From the IMG/VR virus record IMGVR_UViG_3300028025_002039, positions 1-61,230 of that record: 61,230 bases of DNA. One strand, given 5' to 3'. Source of the stretch: a virus. Below the pieces are notes generated by a model. The model had not been told where the DNA came from. It saw only the letters and a list, made by a program, of their open reading frames with translations, and made no database searches. Both the position numbers and the translations under genes were made by a program. Of this stretch, positions 7,089-16,913 are shown piece after piece; position 1 is the stretch's first letter; the number at the start of each line of letters is the position of its first letter.

Positions 7089-10000
7089 ATGGCTGATATC
7101 GAAACCAATGTAAATATAAATATAGATACGTCAGATGCTCTGTCGCAACTAAAACTTTTACAACAGCAGATATCAGCCTTTCAGCAAGCAATGAAGAATG
7201 CTGGTGCAGCCAACGCTCAAGCAGCAGCCCAGATGCAATCAAACCTAGTAAATTCAATTAATGCTACTGGGAAATTTAGAGCAAATATACAAACAATTAA
7301 AACAACTGCCGAATCTTTTACAGAATCGCTTGAAAAAAACAAGATGTCTATTGGCGAATACTTTCGCTACGCAGGTGGGGCATCCAAGACTTTTGGTAAG
7401 TTGTTCAAGTCTGAGTTTGAAACAATCAATCAGGTTGCTCGTGAACGAGTAAAGGAACTACAGACACAATACATTAAACTTGGTAGAGATGCCAACGGTG
7501 CAATGAAAGCAATTTCTGTAAGACCGCTATCTCTTGACATGGAAAGTCTGGCAGTAAAAACCCAACTGGCAGCACAAAGACAGCAACTGTTTAACCAGTT
7601 GATGAAACAGGGTTCAACTCAACTTCTAAACTTCGGTAAGAATACACAATGGGCTGGTCGTCAGTTGATGGTTGGTTTTACCATTCCACTTACCCTTATG
7701 GGTTCTGCTGCTGCCAAAGCATACATGGAAATTGAAAAGGCTTCCATTTCCTTCAAGCGTGTTTATGGTGACATCAACACAACAGCAGGTGAAACCGAAA
7801 AGATGGTTAAGCAGGTTCAGGCTCTTGCCAGCGAATTTACCAAGTATGGTCTAGCAGTTGCAGATACTATGGACATGGCAGCCAAGGCTGCTGCTATGGG
7901 TAAGACTGGGGTAGACCTACTAGCACAGATTGACCAAGCAGCAAAACTATCTGTATTGGGTAACGTAGACCAGGCACAAGCCCTAGAAACAACCATCTCT
8001 CTAACAAATGCTTTTAGAGTCTCTACAGATGAACTAGCATCAAGCGTAGACTTCTTGAACGCAGTAGAAAACCAAACCGTAGTTAGCATTGAAGACCTTA
8101 CGATTGCTATTCCAAAAGCAGCCCCAGTTGTTCAGCAACTTGGTGGAGACGTAAAGGACCTAACGTTCTTCCTTACAGCAATGAAGGAAGGTGGCATTAA
8201 CGCATCGGAAGGTGCTAACGCTCTAAAGTCTGGTCTTGCGTCTATGATTAACCCAACTAAAAAGGCTTCCGACTTCCTCGCAACATTTGGAGTTAACATC
8301 CAAGCAATTGTTGAGGGCAACAAGGGCGACATCAAGCAAACAGTTATTGACTTCGCTAGAGCACTTGATACCCTTGACCCACTAAACCGTGCTCGTGCAA
8401 TTGAGCAGATGTTTGGTAAGTTCCAGTTCTCACGTCTATCAACATTGTTCCAAAACGTTATTGCCGAGGGTAGCCAAGCAACCAAGGTAGCAGGACTAGC
8501 AAACCAGACAGCAGAAGAACTAGCAGTGCTATCCGAACGAGAATTGAAAAAAGTCTCTGACTCACCAATGTTTAAGTTCCAGAAGTCTATCGAACAGATG
8601 CAAGCAAAACTTGCACCAGTTGGTGAAGCCTTCCTAAAGGCTGTTACTCCAATTATCGAATTCGTTACAAAGATTCTAGATGGATTTAATAACCTTAGTA
8701 GCGGAACCAAAAGTTTTATAACCATTCTTGTAACCGCTGTTGCAGGTATTGGTCCAATCTTGCTAATGACCTTTGGTCTTATTGCTAACGGTGTAGCCAA
8801 CGTAATGAAGTTGTTTACCAACATGAAGTCTTTCATTAATAAAACAACTAAGCCTTCAGACATGCTAGGTGAACAAACTGAATACATGAACACTGAGCAA
8901 CTTAAGGCAGCAGCAGTAGCAGCATCTCTTGACCAAGCACACGCAAAACTAAAGCAAACTTTCGATGCTGAAAGAGGTGCAATTGAACAACTAACTCAGG
9001 CATATCGTAACGCTGTCAACGCACAACAAGCCTTTACTGGTGTTCCTGGAGTTCCTGTAGGCGACGCTAATGCTATGACACCAAAGAAGTATGCCAAGGG
9101 TGTCTCTATGGTTCCTGGTCCAAAGGGTGCAGGAGACATTGTTCCAGCCCTACTATCCCCAGGTGAAGCAGTTATTCCTGCAAAACATGCACAGAAGTAT
9201 GCACCAGTAATTGCTGGTATGGTTGCTGGAAACCTTCCAGGATTTGAGAACGGAACCACTGGCGTAGGAATGCGTCAAAGCGTTTACGGACCAATGACGC
9301 TAAAGCAGACAGAAGGTCTTGCAAGAACTGGTGTCCAACTAAAAGACATTAGCGAGGAGGTTATGGCTGGTCCATATGCAAACGTCCCACCAACTGATTT
9401 CGGTACACAGATTTCTCCAACATCTGGTCACTCATTCCCTGCATTTGAAGTAGGTGGAATTTACCAGAAGCCAGACGGCACAAAGGTATTTGTTAAGCCA
9501 CAGATTGACCTAACTGGTGCAATGGCTGAAGTTCGTGGTACGGAGATTGCTCGCAGTGTTCATGGTCTAGTTGCTCCTAAGCAAGAAATCCGTGTAATGA
9601 TGGACCCAACAGACCCAGAGCGAAAGCGTAGATTCCTTGTTCTTGAATCAGCACTTGATGAAAGAATTGCAAACGTTCCAACTAAGTTTAGCAACAATGA
9701 GTACTTTACACAATTGGTTGCTTCACTTCTTCGTGGAGACAAAGACCTTGGTATTGGAAACCTAGGAGGCAATATCCTAGCCGATGTTGGTCCTGCTGGT
9801 GTGTTTGGCAGGGCATCTGGAAAACGTGCTCTGGGTAGTGCTGTTAACTCTATGGAAGAACAAGCCATCATTAACCTTCTTGGTGTAAAGGGTGGTGCTA
9901 AGAGATTCTTTGCAGAAGCAACTGCTGAACAAATTTCTAAGATGACTCCTGGAGAATACAATGCAGCAATGCAAGCAGAAATGCAAAGAGTTGCTCCTAA

Positions 10001-13000
10001 ACTTCAAGCAACAATTGCTGGTTTTGGAAACATGTCTCCAGAAGAACAGGCTGCTTATCAAGCAATGCAGCAACGACTCCAGACAGGTATGACTGTTGAC
10101 TGGAGCAGGTATCAGATTATGCACTCTGCTGTAAAGCCAAAAGAATACAAAAAGGGTGTAATCTCTGCTGGGTTTGCAAGTCCTAAAAACCCAATGGCAT
10201 TTGCTCAATCATTGCAAGCAATGAGCAATGAAGAAATTAAAAAGCAACTTCGTGTTCAGGATACTCACCTAGTAACAGCACTAGATATTAAAGACCCTAA
10301 ATTTTTGGCACAGGTTCAAAGAGTTTATCCTGGTGCTACAAAAGAAGAACTAGAACTATTTGAGCCAGTATCTAACCTAACTGCTCAACTTCCAGGAAAT
10401 GCAAACCAAGTTATGAAGGGAAAGAGTGGATATCCTGGTTCATTCTTTAGAACAGTTTGGGACGGACTTGAAAACAAGTTGTCAAAAACTGCTCAGATTG
10501 CTGGAGTATCGTTAAATGAATCACAGACAATAGAAAATGAAATTGGAAGTGTTATTGGTAGTTATCCAGAACTTATAAATGACACAACCATGGGCGACAT
10601 TATCGGACAGGTTCTTGGCTCTACAGCAAAAGTAACAGACGACGCAATGATGAAACGAAGAATGTGGGAGTTGTCAGAACGAGTTGCTGGTCTTCGTAGC
10701 AAACCTAAAAAGGCAAATCTAAAGCCAGGCGGTCTCGGTGGCGACGACGATGAAGGTGACGCTGGAACTACAGACATTATTCGTAAAATGTTGCAGGACG
10801 ATGCTTTGTATTGGGACAAGACAACCCTTAGAAGGAAACTTGCTTCAGGTGCGGAGGGACCACGTTTTGGTGGGGTAAACATTGACCAGTTCGGACACTC
10901 CTCTGGAAGTATTGAGGACATAGCAGCAAGAAGATTGGCACAGCAAACGCTACAAGAACTTATAGCAAATCCTAACATGCCTATGCCAAGACTTCCTAGA
11001 GCCTTCAGTCTTCCTGATAACTGGGACAAGACAAGTGCTGGTATGTCAGATGAACAGCAAATTGCACAACTAATATCAATGGCAAAGCAGGGTGCGGTCA
11101 AGGTATTAAATAATAATGACAATAACTTGGCAAAGAGAAAGCCAGGAAAACCTGCACCACTTTCATTTACAAAGCGTGATGCAGACGACAAGACATTTAA
11201 TATTGGCAAAGAAGCAAGCGGACAGGCTTACAACTCCTCAAGACTTAAGGGTTCTCCACTAAACTGGGCAGCAAATCAAACTAACGTCTTAGAGGCATAC
11301 AACGCAATGTCTCAACCATTTGAATCCTTCCAGCCAATCATTCCTCCAACAGCATCAGGTCTTAAATTCTTCAACGACCTAGCCCTAAAGATGGAAGAGG
11401 GTGGAATTGTTCCTGGTGCTAAGGCAAAGCCAAAGGCATCTGTATTCGACATTGACGACACACTGCTTGACCTATCATCTTTCATGGAGACCCACAAAGC
11501 AGAAAACGAAAAACTTCCAGAGGGTCAGAAGAAAAAGTGGTATAAGGAAGTTGCCAAAGACCCGAAGGGTATTCCAGCAGGTCTTGCTGCACTAAAGGCT
11601 GCTCAACTTCGTGGCAATAAGATTCTTCTTATGACTGCTCGTCCAGACTTCTACGAGCCATACACAATTGAGACCCTGCAAAAACTTGGTATCGATATGA
11701 ACGGTATTAAACTCATTGCAAGAAGAGATAAAGACTACCGTAAACCAGAGCAGATGAAATATGACAAAACTGCTGCGTTTATGAAGTACTATGATATTGA
11801 AGAGTTCTATGACGATATGCCTAAGACTCGTGGTGCAATTGGTCTACTTGGTATTCCAGCGTATGACCCTCTAAAACTTTCTAATGGCGTATTCTCAGTA
11901 CCAGGACCAAAGGGTGCTGGCGATGTTGTCCCTGCAATGCTTTCTCCAGGTGAGGCTGTAATCCCTGCTAAGTCAGCAGCAAAGAACCGCCCACTCATTC
12001 AGCAAATGATTTCTGGAAATGTTCCAGGATACGAGATTGGAAAGAATGACCCTGCTCCAGGAGAATCGCTTCCTAAGATTCCAGGTGTTTCAGGACCAAT
12101 TCCAGGTGTCACAGCACCACTACCAATAGTTCAGCAGGACGCAGGGAAAACAGAGAAATTCCTTGACGGAATTAAGAATGCTGTAAAGGAAGGTGCTAAA
12201 AAAGCAGTTTCTGTTATTGGAGAAAAAACTAAAGAAGCAGCCGAAACAGCACTAATTCCTTTTGTAAGATATTTAACTAATGATGAAGTTACTCTTACAG
12301 ACGAAAAGGGTAATACAAGATTTAATGCAGATACAAAAGAAACTCTTGACAAAGATGGTAACGTTGTTGCAAAACAGGTAGACCTTGAAAAACAAAAAGC
12401 AGACCTACTTGAAGAACAAAGAATTAGGGTTGAAGAAGAACTAGAGGCAACTGACCAAGAGTATGTAACTGAAAGAAGAAAAGTCGAACAACTTGAAATT
12501 AGATTGGCAAAGAATGAAGTCCTAAACGCCGAAGAACTTGCACAACTAGAAAATTCAAAAAGAATTCTTGAAGAAAAGAGAAATCTTGTTCGCAAAGAAA
12601 TGGGTTTTGAAAACGAAAAAGCCGCTAAAGAAAAGTCTGGCTTCTTTACTAGAACAAAGGGTACTGGAAATATTCAGGCAGCAGCCTATGGTTTAACCAC
12701 TGCCATGACTATGCTTTCAACAATTCCTGGTCAAATTGGAGAGACTGCACAAAAAGCACTTTTGCCACTTGGTTCATTCACAACTGCAATGTCTATTATT
12801 CCAGGTAAGGCTGGTATTCTGGTTGGTGTGTTTGCTGCCATGATAACTGCAGGAATTCAAATAAATGACCACCTAGTTAAGACAAGTCAAGAGAGTGCCA
12901 GACTTGCAAAAGCCATGGGTGCAGGAACCGAAGCAATTGGAAAGTTTGCTGAGTTTGCAAAAACTGTAAGCGGTACAGAGGCAATGAACAAGCAGCGTGA

Positions 13001-16000
13001 GCAAAGTGCTGGACAGTTCTTTAATGTTGTAGAAGGAAAAACAACATTCGGTGAATCTTACATGAAGTCCGATGCTGGTAAGCAACTTGTTAAAGATGTA
13101 AATGATTCAATTAAGCAAGGTGGCACAGGTGGTCTAGATGATGCAAAAACACTAATCACTAACCAACTCACTACTGCAATTGCAGCAGGAGTTATGACAC
13201 CAGGACAGGCTAGAAGTATTGCTGCAAATCTTGGTGCAGAGATGAAAGACATGCAGTTCGGTCTTGAGGTATCTGGAAGAATTACAGACCTAGTTGGACC
13301 AAAGGGGGAAGACCTCAAGAATGAGCCACTGCTTGTAAGAATGAGACTTGTTGAAGAAGCAGGTTCTCAATTTGAAAAGCAAGCAGGAGTTGCTAACAGC
13401 AAGGTTAACGCTGGAACTACCACAGGTGCAATTGCTGGCGGTGTTGGCACAGGCGTTGTTGCTGGTGGTGCAACATTACTAGGAGCAACAGCCATATCAG
13501 GTGCAGTTGCGTCAAGTGCCGCCCTTATGTCAACAGCAGTTGGTGCAACCATTGCATCTGGACCTTTTGCTCCTGTAACAGCAGCCATCGCAGCCATTAC
13601 CGTTGCAACAGTAATGATTGTAAACTACCAAACAGAAGTGGCAAAACAATCTGGTATCCTACAGGCTAACTTGGGCAACGTTCTTTCTGTCCAGCAACAA
13701 ATGGTTGACTCCTTAGAAATTGACTATCAAAAGAGAATTGCATCCGCAAAGGCTGCAGGAGATATTGCTGAAGCAACTAGATTGCAAAATCAATACCTAG
13801 AAGACCAAGCAAAACTTCTAGAGGTAAATGCAAAACAAACAGCAGAGATGTACGACATTCTTGACAAGCAGGGAACTGGTTTTGCAGGTATTGGAGATAT
13901 GCAAACAGCACTTGGAAATACAGCAAACGATGCAATCAAGAAGGCATTCGAAGGTACAGGTCAAGAGGTAGGTGCTCAACTAGCAACAGACACTATTAAT
14001 GCTATGTCAGCAAGCACTAACCAAAAGACAATGCTAAAGACTGCAGTTGCTCAAAAACTAATTGGCTTTGACCAAATTGGAACCGCTTCTGAAGTGTTTG
14101 GAAAAGACCAGGCAGGGGCAGACCAACTACAAAAACTTATAGAGCAAAGCCCAACAGAGGCAGGTAGAGCCTTGGGCTTGGCAACAAACCTTAAGGGCGA
14201 CCAGAAGAAACAGTTCCTCGTCGACATGAGCCTAAAGGACCCAATTGCTACAAAGCAAATGAACGATGCTCTTGAAATGGCTCAAAAGACTACTGGTGTA
14301 TTCTTTGGTCAGAAACAGGTTGCCGAAGCGGTAATGAAGTTTGCTGTAGAAAACCCAGAGCAGATGCTTCAGTTCAAGGCAAACATTGATGCACTAAAAG
14401 ACCAAAAGACAATTACTCTTGCAGTAGTTCAAAAAATTATGGGTCCAAGCATTTCTAAACTTCTTGGCGACAAAGGCGTTGCTAAATTCTTTACCAAGTA
14501 CAACAAAGAAAACAAGATTGTATTCTTGACAGAACTGCAACAGATTATGGCTATGAAGGGTGACCCAGAAATGATTGCCTCTTGGAACCTTTGGAACAAA
14601 GAGAATGGTCAGACAAAGAGTTTTGCTGAGTACGCTGCGTATCAGGCAGATAGAACTGTTACTACTCAGGGTGTAGACAATACTTTTGGTGCAGGTGAAA
14701 AGAAAGATTCTGGTGCTGGCAGTGGTCCACAAGCGTCTATCCTAGACCAGTTTGTTCAGATGGCTAGAGAGGGTTCTAACTTCCAGCAAAAACTAACTGT
14801 TGGATGGGACGCTTCTTACAAGGCTCTAAAGAACTACACAACAAAATCAATTAGCCTTATGGCTGGTTGGGCGGTACGTCTAAAACAGCAGGGTGTAGAT
14901 GCTAACATTATCGACATCTTTATGGGTGCTACTGAAGAAGAGCAAAACAAAATTCTAGATAAGAGAACTGGTAAGTTAAAGGCTGGTGCTTTTAAACTTC
15001 TAGAAGACATAAAGAAGATTAAGGACATGCGTGAATTTGGTCTTACTTATGTTCTTGCAAGTGACACAGAGAGAATGGCTAAAGACAATGAACTTTTCCA
15101 GGCTGGTCTTGACGTTATTGCTGGTAAAGAAAAGAAGATTAATGACAGATACGACAAGAGAATCAAGGCTCTTGATGAAATTGGAAAACTGCAAGAAAGA
15201 AACAACCAGCAACAGCAGGATACACTAACTATTGCAGACGCACTCTCTAAGGGTGACATTGCTGGTGCTGCTAGAGCGGCTCAAAAAGCAAGAGAAAATA
15301 TGCAAAGACAGGCTTTGGAAAATGCCAAGGCAAGTGTTGAAAAAGCACGTCAAGATGAACTAGCAGCAATCACTGTAAAGATTCTTGGCGAAAGCAAGAC
15401 AAGGGCACAAATAGAAGCAGATATGGTAGTCAATACTGAAAAGATTGCTGCAGCGAAACTTCTAGAAATGAACCGTCAAATTACAATTGGAAAGAATGCT
15501 GTTATTGCAGCAGACGCTGCTGCTAGACAACTTAAAAACAATAAGTTGATAAACCAACTTCCTGGATTTAATGGCTCTAGCAGTGGCAACGGAGGCAACG
15601 ACGGCGGAAAAGATGGCGGAAAGGATGGCAAAGATGATGGCAAAGATGGGGGCAAGGATGGCGGTTCAAAAACAAGTTCTGGTCTAAAAGGTGCAGTTCT
15701 TTCTTCATCTATGAGTGCTAGTGGTCAGAAGGCACAGATGGCTAAGGTTGACGCTGTTATTGCACAAAAGAATGATGGAACTGGTGCTGCAAAAGAAGCA
15801 TCACAGGCGTACTTTACTGCAAAGGCTAAGGCTGGACCAGAAATGAGTAACGCTGAAGCAGCAAAGAAATTTGGCGGAACAAACACACAAAAGTTTAAAG
15901 ACTGGCAAGCAAATCAAACAGCACTTGCAGCGGCACTCACAAAGGCAGAGAGTTTTGGAATTGTTTCGGGCGGCAAGGTTAAGACATCAGCAGACATCGA

Positions 16001-16913
16001 TGCTTTGACAGACAAACAAAAAAGAGGTATAACCAACTCTGCAGGAAATCAGGCAGTTGTAACTGAACTAATGAAACAGATTCCAGCAGAAATTGCAGAT
16101 AGGGCTGCAGTACTTAAAAATGCTGCAAAGAAATTTAAAAAAGACCAAACTGAACTAGATGGTTTAAAGACTTCACTTAAGACTGCAATGGGCAAGGTTT
16201 CTGGTGCATCAATGTCTACTCTTGCAGCAGATTATCAAAAATGGTTAAATAGTTCAGATGCCGCAAGACCATCTACAACTTTTGGAAAAATTATTGCTGC
16301 TGGCGGAGACCCAGAAGCATTTATGAAAAAGGCAACTGGAATTGCCAGATACTTTGTCACTGTAGACAAATACAGAAACGAACTAAGGGCTGGTGGCTAC
16401 ACCGACTCAAAACTTTATCAGGCAGGTCTTTTTGACTATAACTATGGAGACGATGGACAGACCACCAAACAGACTTCAGACTTTGCAACTGGTCAAATGT
16501 TTGTTGAGCGTGGTCCTTTTAAAGGTGGAACAATTGGATACGCTGCAAAAAACATTGTTCCAGATGGCGAAAACATAACTAGATTTAGTAATAAATACTA
16601 CGCTATGGGTGGAATGGTTTATGCAAACAGGGGTCTTGAGATTGCTGCAAGCAAGTATGCACTAGGAACAGACACTATTCCTGCTATGCTTACACCAGGC
16701 GAATTTGTTATGCAAAAGTCTGCGGTAGACTCAATTGGTGCAGACAGGCTTACCTCTATGAATAACGGAACATCAATGGGCGAATCCGTGTATAATTATA
16801 GTATTACAGTAAACGCTACAGGAAACGGTCTGGATGCCAATGACCTTGCTAGACAAGTCATGGAACAGATTAAACGAGTAGACTCACAAAGAATTAGGAG
16901 CAATAATTACTAA
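7089..16913 (+). CDS. Tape measure protein with embedded HAD-like and possible kinase-like domains
   Basis: At 3274 residues this is by far the largest gene. It sets tail length and lines the tube. The N-terminus is helical. Hydrophobic segments lie near residues ~190-210, ~545-570, ~1900-1925 and ~2110-2180. The proline-glycine module PGPKGAGDxVPAxLSPGEA occurs at residues ~675 and ~1604, with a diverged copy near 3195. Between the first two copies are enzyme-like segments. Residues ~785-905 have a kinase-like pattern (GGIYQKPDGTKVFVKP with K803, then GDKDLGIGNLGGNILADVG with D884, N895, D899). Residues ~1447-1590 look like a HAD phosphatase (FDIDDT, D1454/D1456; MTARPD; DDMPKT, D1575/D1576). 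A Gly/Asp/Lys repeat lies at ~2835-2860. The stop overlaps the next ATG. Confidence 0.85.
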   Translation: MADIETNVNINIDTSDALSQLKLLQQQISAFQQAMKNAGAANAQAAAQMQSNLVNSINATGKFRANIQTIKTTAESFTESLEKNKMSIGEYFRYAGGASKTFGKLFKSEFETINQVARERVKELQTQYIKLGRDANGAMKAISVRPLSLDMESLAVKTQLAAQRQQLFNQLMKQGSTQLLNFGKNTQWAGRQLMVGFTIPLTLMGSAAAKAYMEIEKASISFKRVYGDINTTAGETEKMVKQVQALASEFTKYGLAVADTMDMAAKAAAMGKTGVDLLAQIDQAAKLSVLGNVDQAQALETTISLTNAFRVSTDELASSVDFLNAVENQTVVSIEDLTIAIPKAAPVVQQLGGDVKDLTFFLTAMKEGGINASEGANALKSGLASMINPTKKASDFLATFGVNIQAIVEGNKGDIKQTVIDFARALDTLDPLNRARAIEQMFGKFQFSRLSTLFQNVIAEGSQATKVAGLANQTAEELAVLSERELKKVSDSPMFKFQKSIEQMQAKLAPVGEAFLKAVTPIIEFVTKILDGFNNLSSGTKSFITILVTAVAGIGPILLMTFGLIANGVANVMKLFTNMKSFINKTTKPSDMLGEQTEYMNTEQLKAAAVAASLDQAHAKLKQTFDAERGAIEQLTQAYRNAVNAQQAFTGVPGVPVGDANAMTPKKYAKGVSMVPGPKGAGDIVPALLSPGEAVIPAKHAQKYAPVIAGMVAGNLPGFENGTTGVGMRQSVYGPMTLKQTEGLARTGVQLKDISEEVMAGPYANVPPTDFGTQISPTSGHSFPAFEVGGIYQKPDGTKVFVKPQIDLTGAMAEVRGTEIARSVHGLVAPKQEIRVMMDPTDPERKRRFLVLESALDERIANVPTKFSNNEYFTQLVASLLRGDKDLGIGNLGGNILADVGPAGVFGRASGKRALGSAVNSMEEQAIINLLGVKGGAKRFFAEATAEQISKMTPGEYNAAMQAEMQRVAPKLQATIAGFGNMSPEEQAAYQAMQQRLQTGMTVDWSRYQIMHSAVKPKEYKKGVISAGFASPKNPMAFAQSLQAMSNEEIKKQLRVQDTHLVTALDIKDPKFLAQVQRVYPGATKEELELFEPVSNLTAQLPGNANQVMKGKSGYPGSFFRTVWDGLENKLSKTAQIAGVSLNESQTIENEIGSVIGSYPELINDTTMGDIIGQVLGSTAKVTDDAMMKRRMWELSERVAGLRSKPKKANLKPGGLGGDDDEGDAGTTDIIRKMLQDDALYWDKTTLRRKLASGAEGPRFGGVNIDQFGHSSGSIEDIAARRLAQQTLQELIANPNMPMPRLPRAFSLPDNWDKTSAGMSDEQQIAQLISMAKQGAVKVLNNNDNNLAKRKPGKPAPLSFTKRDADDKTFNIGKEASGQAYNSSRLKGSPLNWAANQTNVLEAYNAMSQPFESFQPIIPPTASGLKFFNDLALKMEEGGIVPGAKAKPKASVFDIDDTLLDLSSFMETHKAENEKLPEGQKKKWYKEVAKDPKGIPAGLAALKAAQLRGNKILLMTARPDFYEPYTIETLQKLGIDMNGIKLIARRDKDYRKPEQMKYDKTAAFMKYYDIEEFYDDMPKTRGAIGLLGIPAYDPLKLSNGVFSVPGPKGAGDVVPAMLSPGEAVIPAKSAAKNRPLIQQMISGNVPGYEIGKNDPAPGESLPKIPGVSGPIPGVTAPLPIVQQDAGKTEKFLDGIKNAVKEGAKKAVSVIGEKTKEAAETALIPFVRYLTNDEVTLTDEKGNTRFNADTKETLDKDGNVVAKQVDLEKQKADLLEEQRIRVEEELEATDQEYVTERRKVEQLEIRLAKNEVLNAEELAQLENSKRILEEKRNLVRKEMGFENEKAAKEKSGFFTRTKGTGNIQAAAYGLTTAMTMLSTIPGQIGETAQKALLPLGSFTTAMSIIPGKAGILVGVFAAMITAGIQINDHLVKTSQESARLAKAMGAGTEAIGKFAEFAKTVSGTEAMNKQREQSAGQFFNVVEGKTTFGESYMKSDAGKQLVKDVNDSIKQGGTGGLDDAKTLITNQLTTAIAAGVMTPGQARSIAANLGAEMKDMQFGLEVSGRITDLVGPKGEDLKNEPLLVRMRLVEEAGSQFEKQAGVANSKVNAGTTTGAIAGGVGTGVVAGGATLLGATAISGAVASSAALMSTAVGATIASGPFAPVTAAIAAITVATVMIVNYQTEVAKQSGILQANLGNVLSVQQQMVDSLEIDYQKRIASAKAAGDIAEATRLQNQYLEDQAKLLEVNAKQTAEMYDILDKQGTGFAGIGDMQTALGNTANDAIKKAFEGTGQEVGAQLATDTINAMSASTNQKTMLKTAVAQKLIGFDQIGTASEVFGKDQAGADQLQKLIEQSPTEAGRALGLATNLKGDQKKQFLVDMSLKDPIATKQMNDALEMAQKTTGVFFGQKQVAEAVMKFAVENPEQMLQFKANIDALKDQKTITLAVVQKIMGPSISKLLGDKGVAKFFTKYNKENKIVFLTELQQIMAMKGDPEMIASWNLWNKENGQTKSFAEYAAYQADRTVTTQGVDNTFGAGEKKDSGAGSGPQASILDQFVQMAREGSNFQQKLTVGWDASYKALKNYTTKSISLMAGWAVRLKQQGVDANIIDIFMGATEEEQNKILDKRTGKLKAGAFKLLEDIKKIKDMREFGLTYVLASDTERMAKDNELFQAGLDVIAGKEKKINDRYDKRIKALDEIGKLQERNNQQQQDTLTIADALSKGDIAGAARAAQKARENMQRQALENAKASVEKARQDELAAITVKILGESKTRAQIEADMVVNTEKIAAAKLLEMNRQITIGKNAVIAADAAARQLKNNKLINQLPGFNGSSSGNGGNDGGKDGGKDGKDDGKDGGKDGGSKTSSGLKGAVLSSSMSASGQKAQMAKVDAVIAQKNDGTGAAKEASQAYFTAKAKAGPEMSNAEAAKKFGGTNTQKFKDWQANQTALAAALTKAESFGIVSGGKVKTSADIDALTDKQKRGITNSAGNQAVVTELMKQIPAEIADRAAVLKNAAKKFKKDQTELDGLKTSLKTAMGKVSGASMSTLAADYQKWLNSSDAARPSTTFGKIIAAGGDPEAFMKKATGIARYFVTVDKYRNELRAGGYTDSKLYQAGLFDYNYGDDGQTTKQTSDFATGQMFVERGPFKGGTIGYAAKNIVPDGENITRFSNKYYAMGGMVYANRGLEIAASKYALGTDTIPAMLTPGEFVMQKSAVDSIGADRLTSMNNGTSMGESVYNYSITVNATGNGLDANDLARQVMEQIKRVDSQRIRSNNY

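Noticed and set aside
7060-7090. Programmed frameshift from the short chaperone
   Set aside because: No slippery heptamer and only 18 bp before the tape measure; the long form is already a separate gene.
11440-11860. Separate HAD enzyme gene
   Set aside because: The frame is continuous with the tape measure on both sides, with no ribosome binding site or start that would isolate it.
12131-12595. Minus-strand frames inside the tape measure and other long genes
   Set aside because: They are Ser/Phe/Leu-rich, lack ribosome binding sites and oppose a clearly coding strand.
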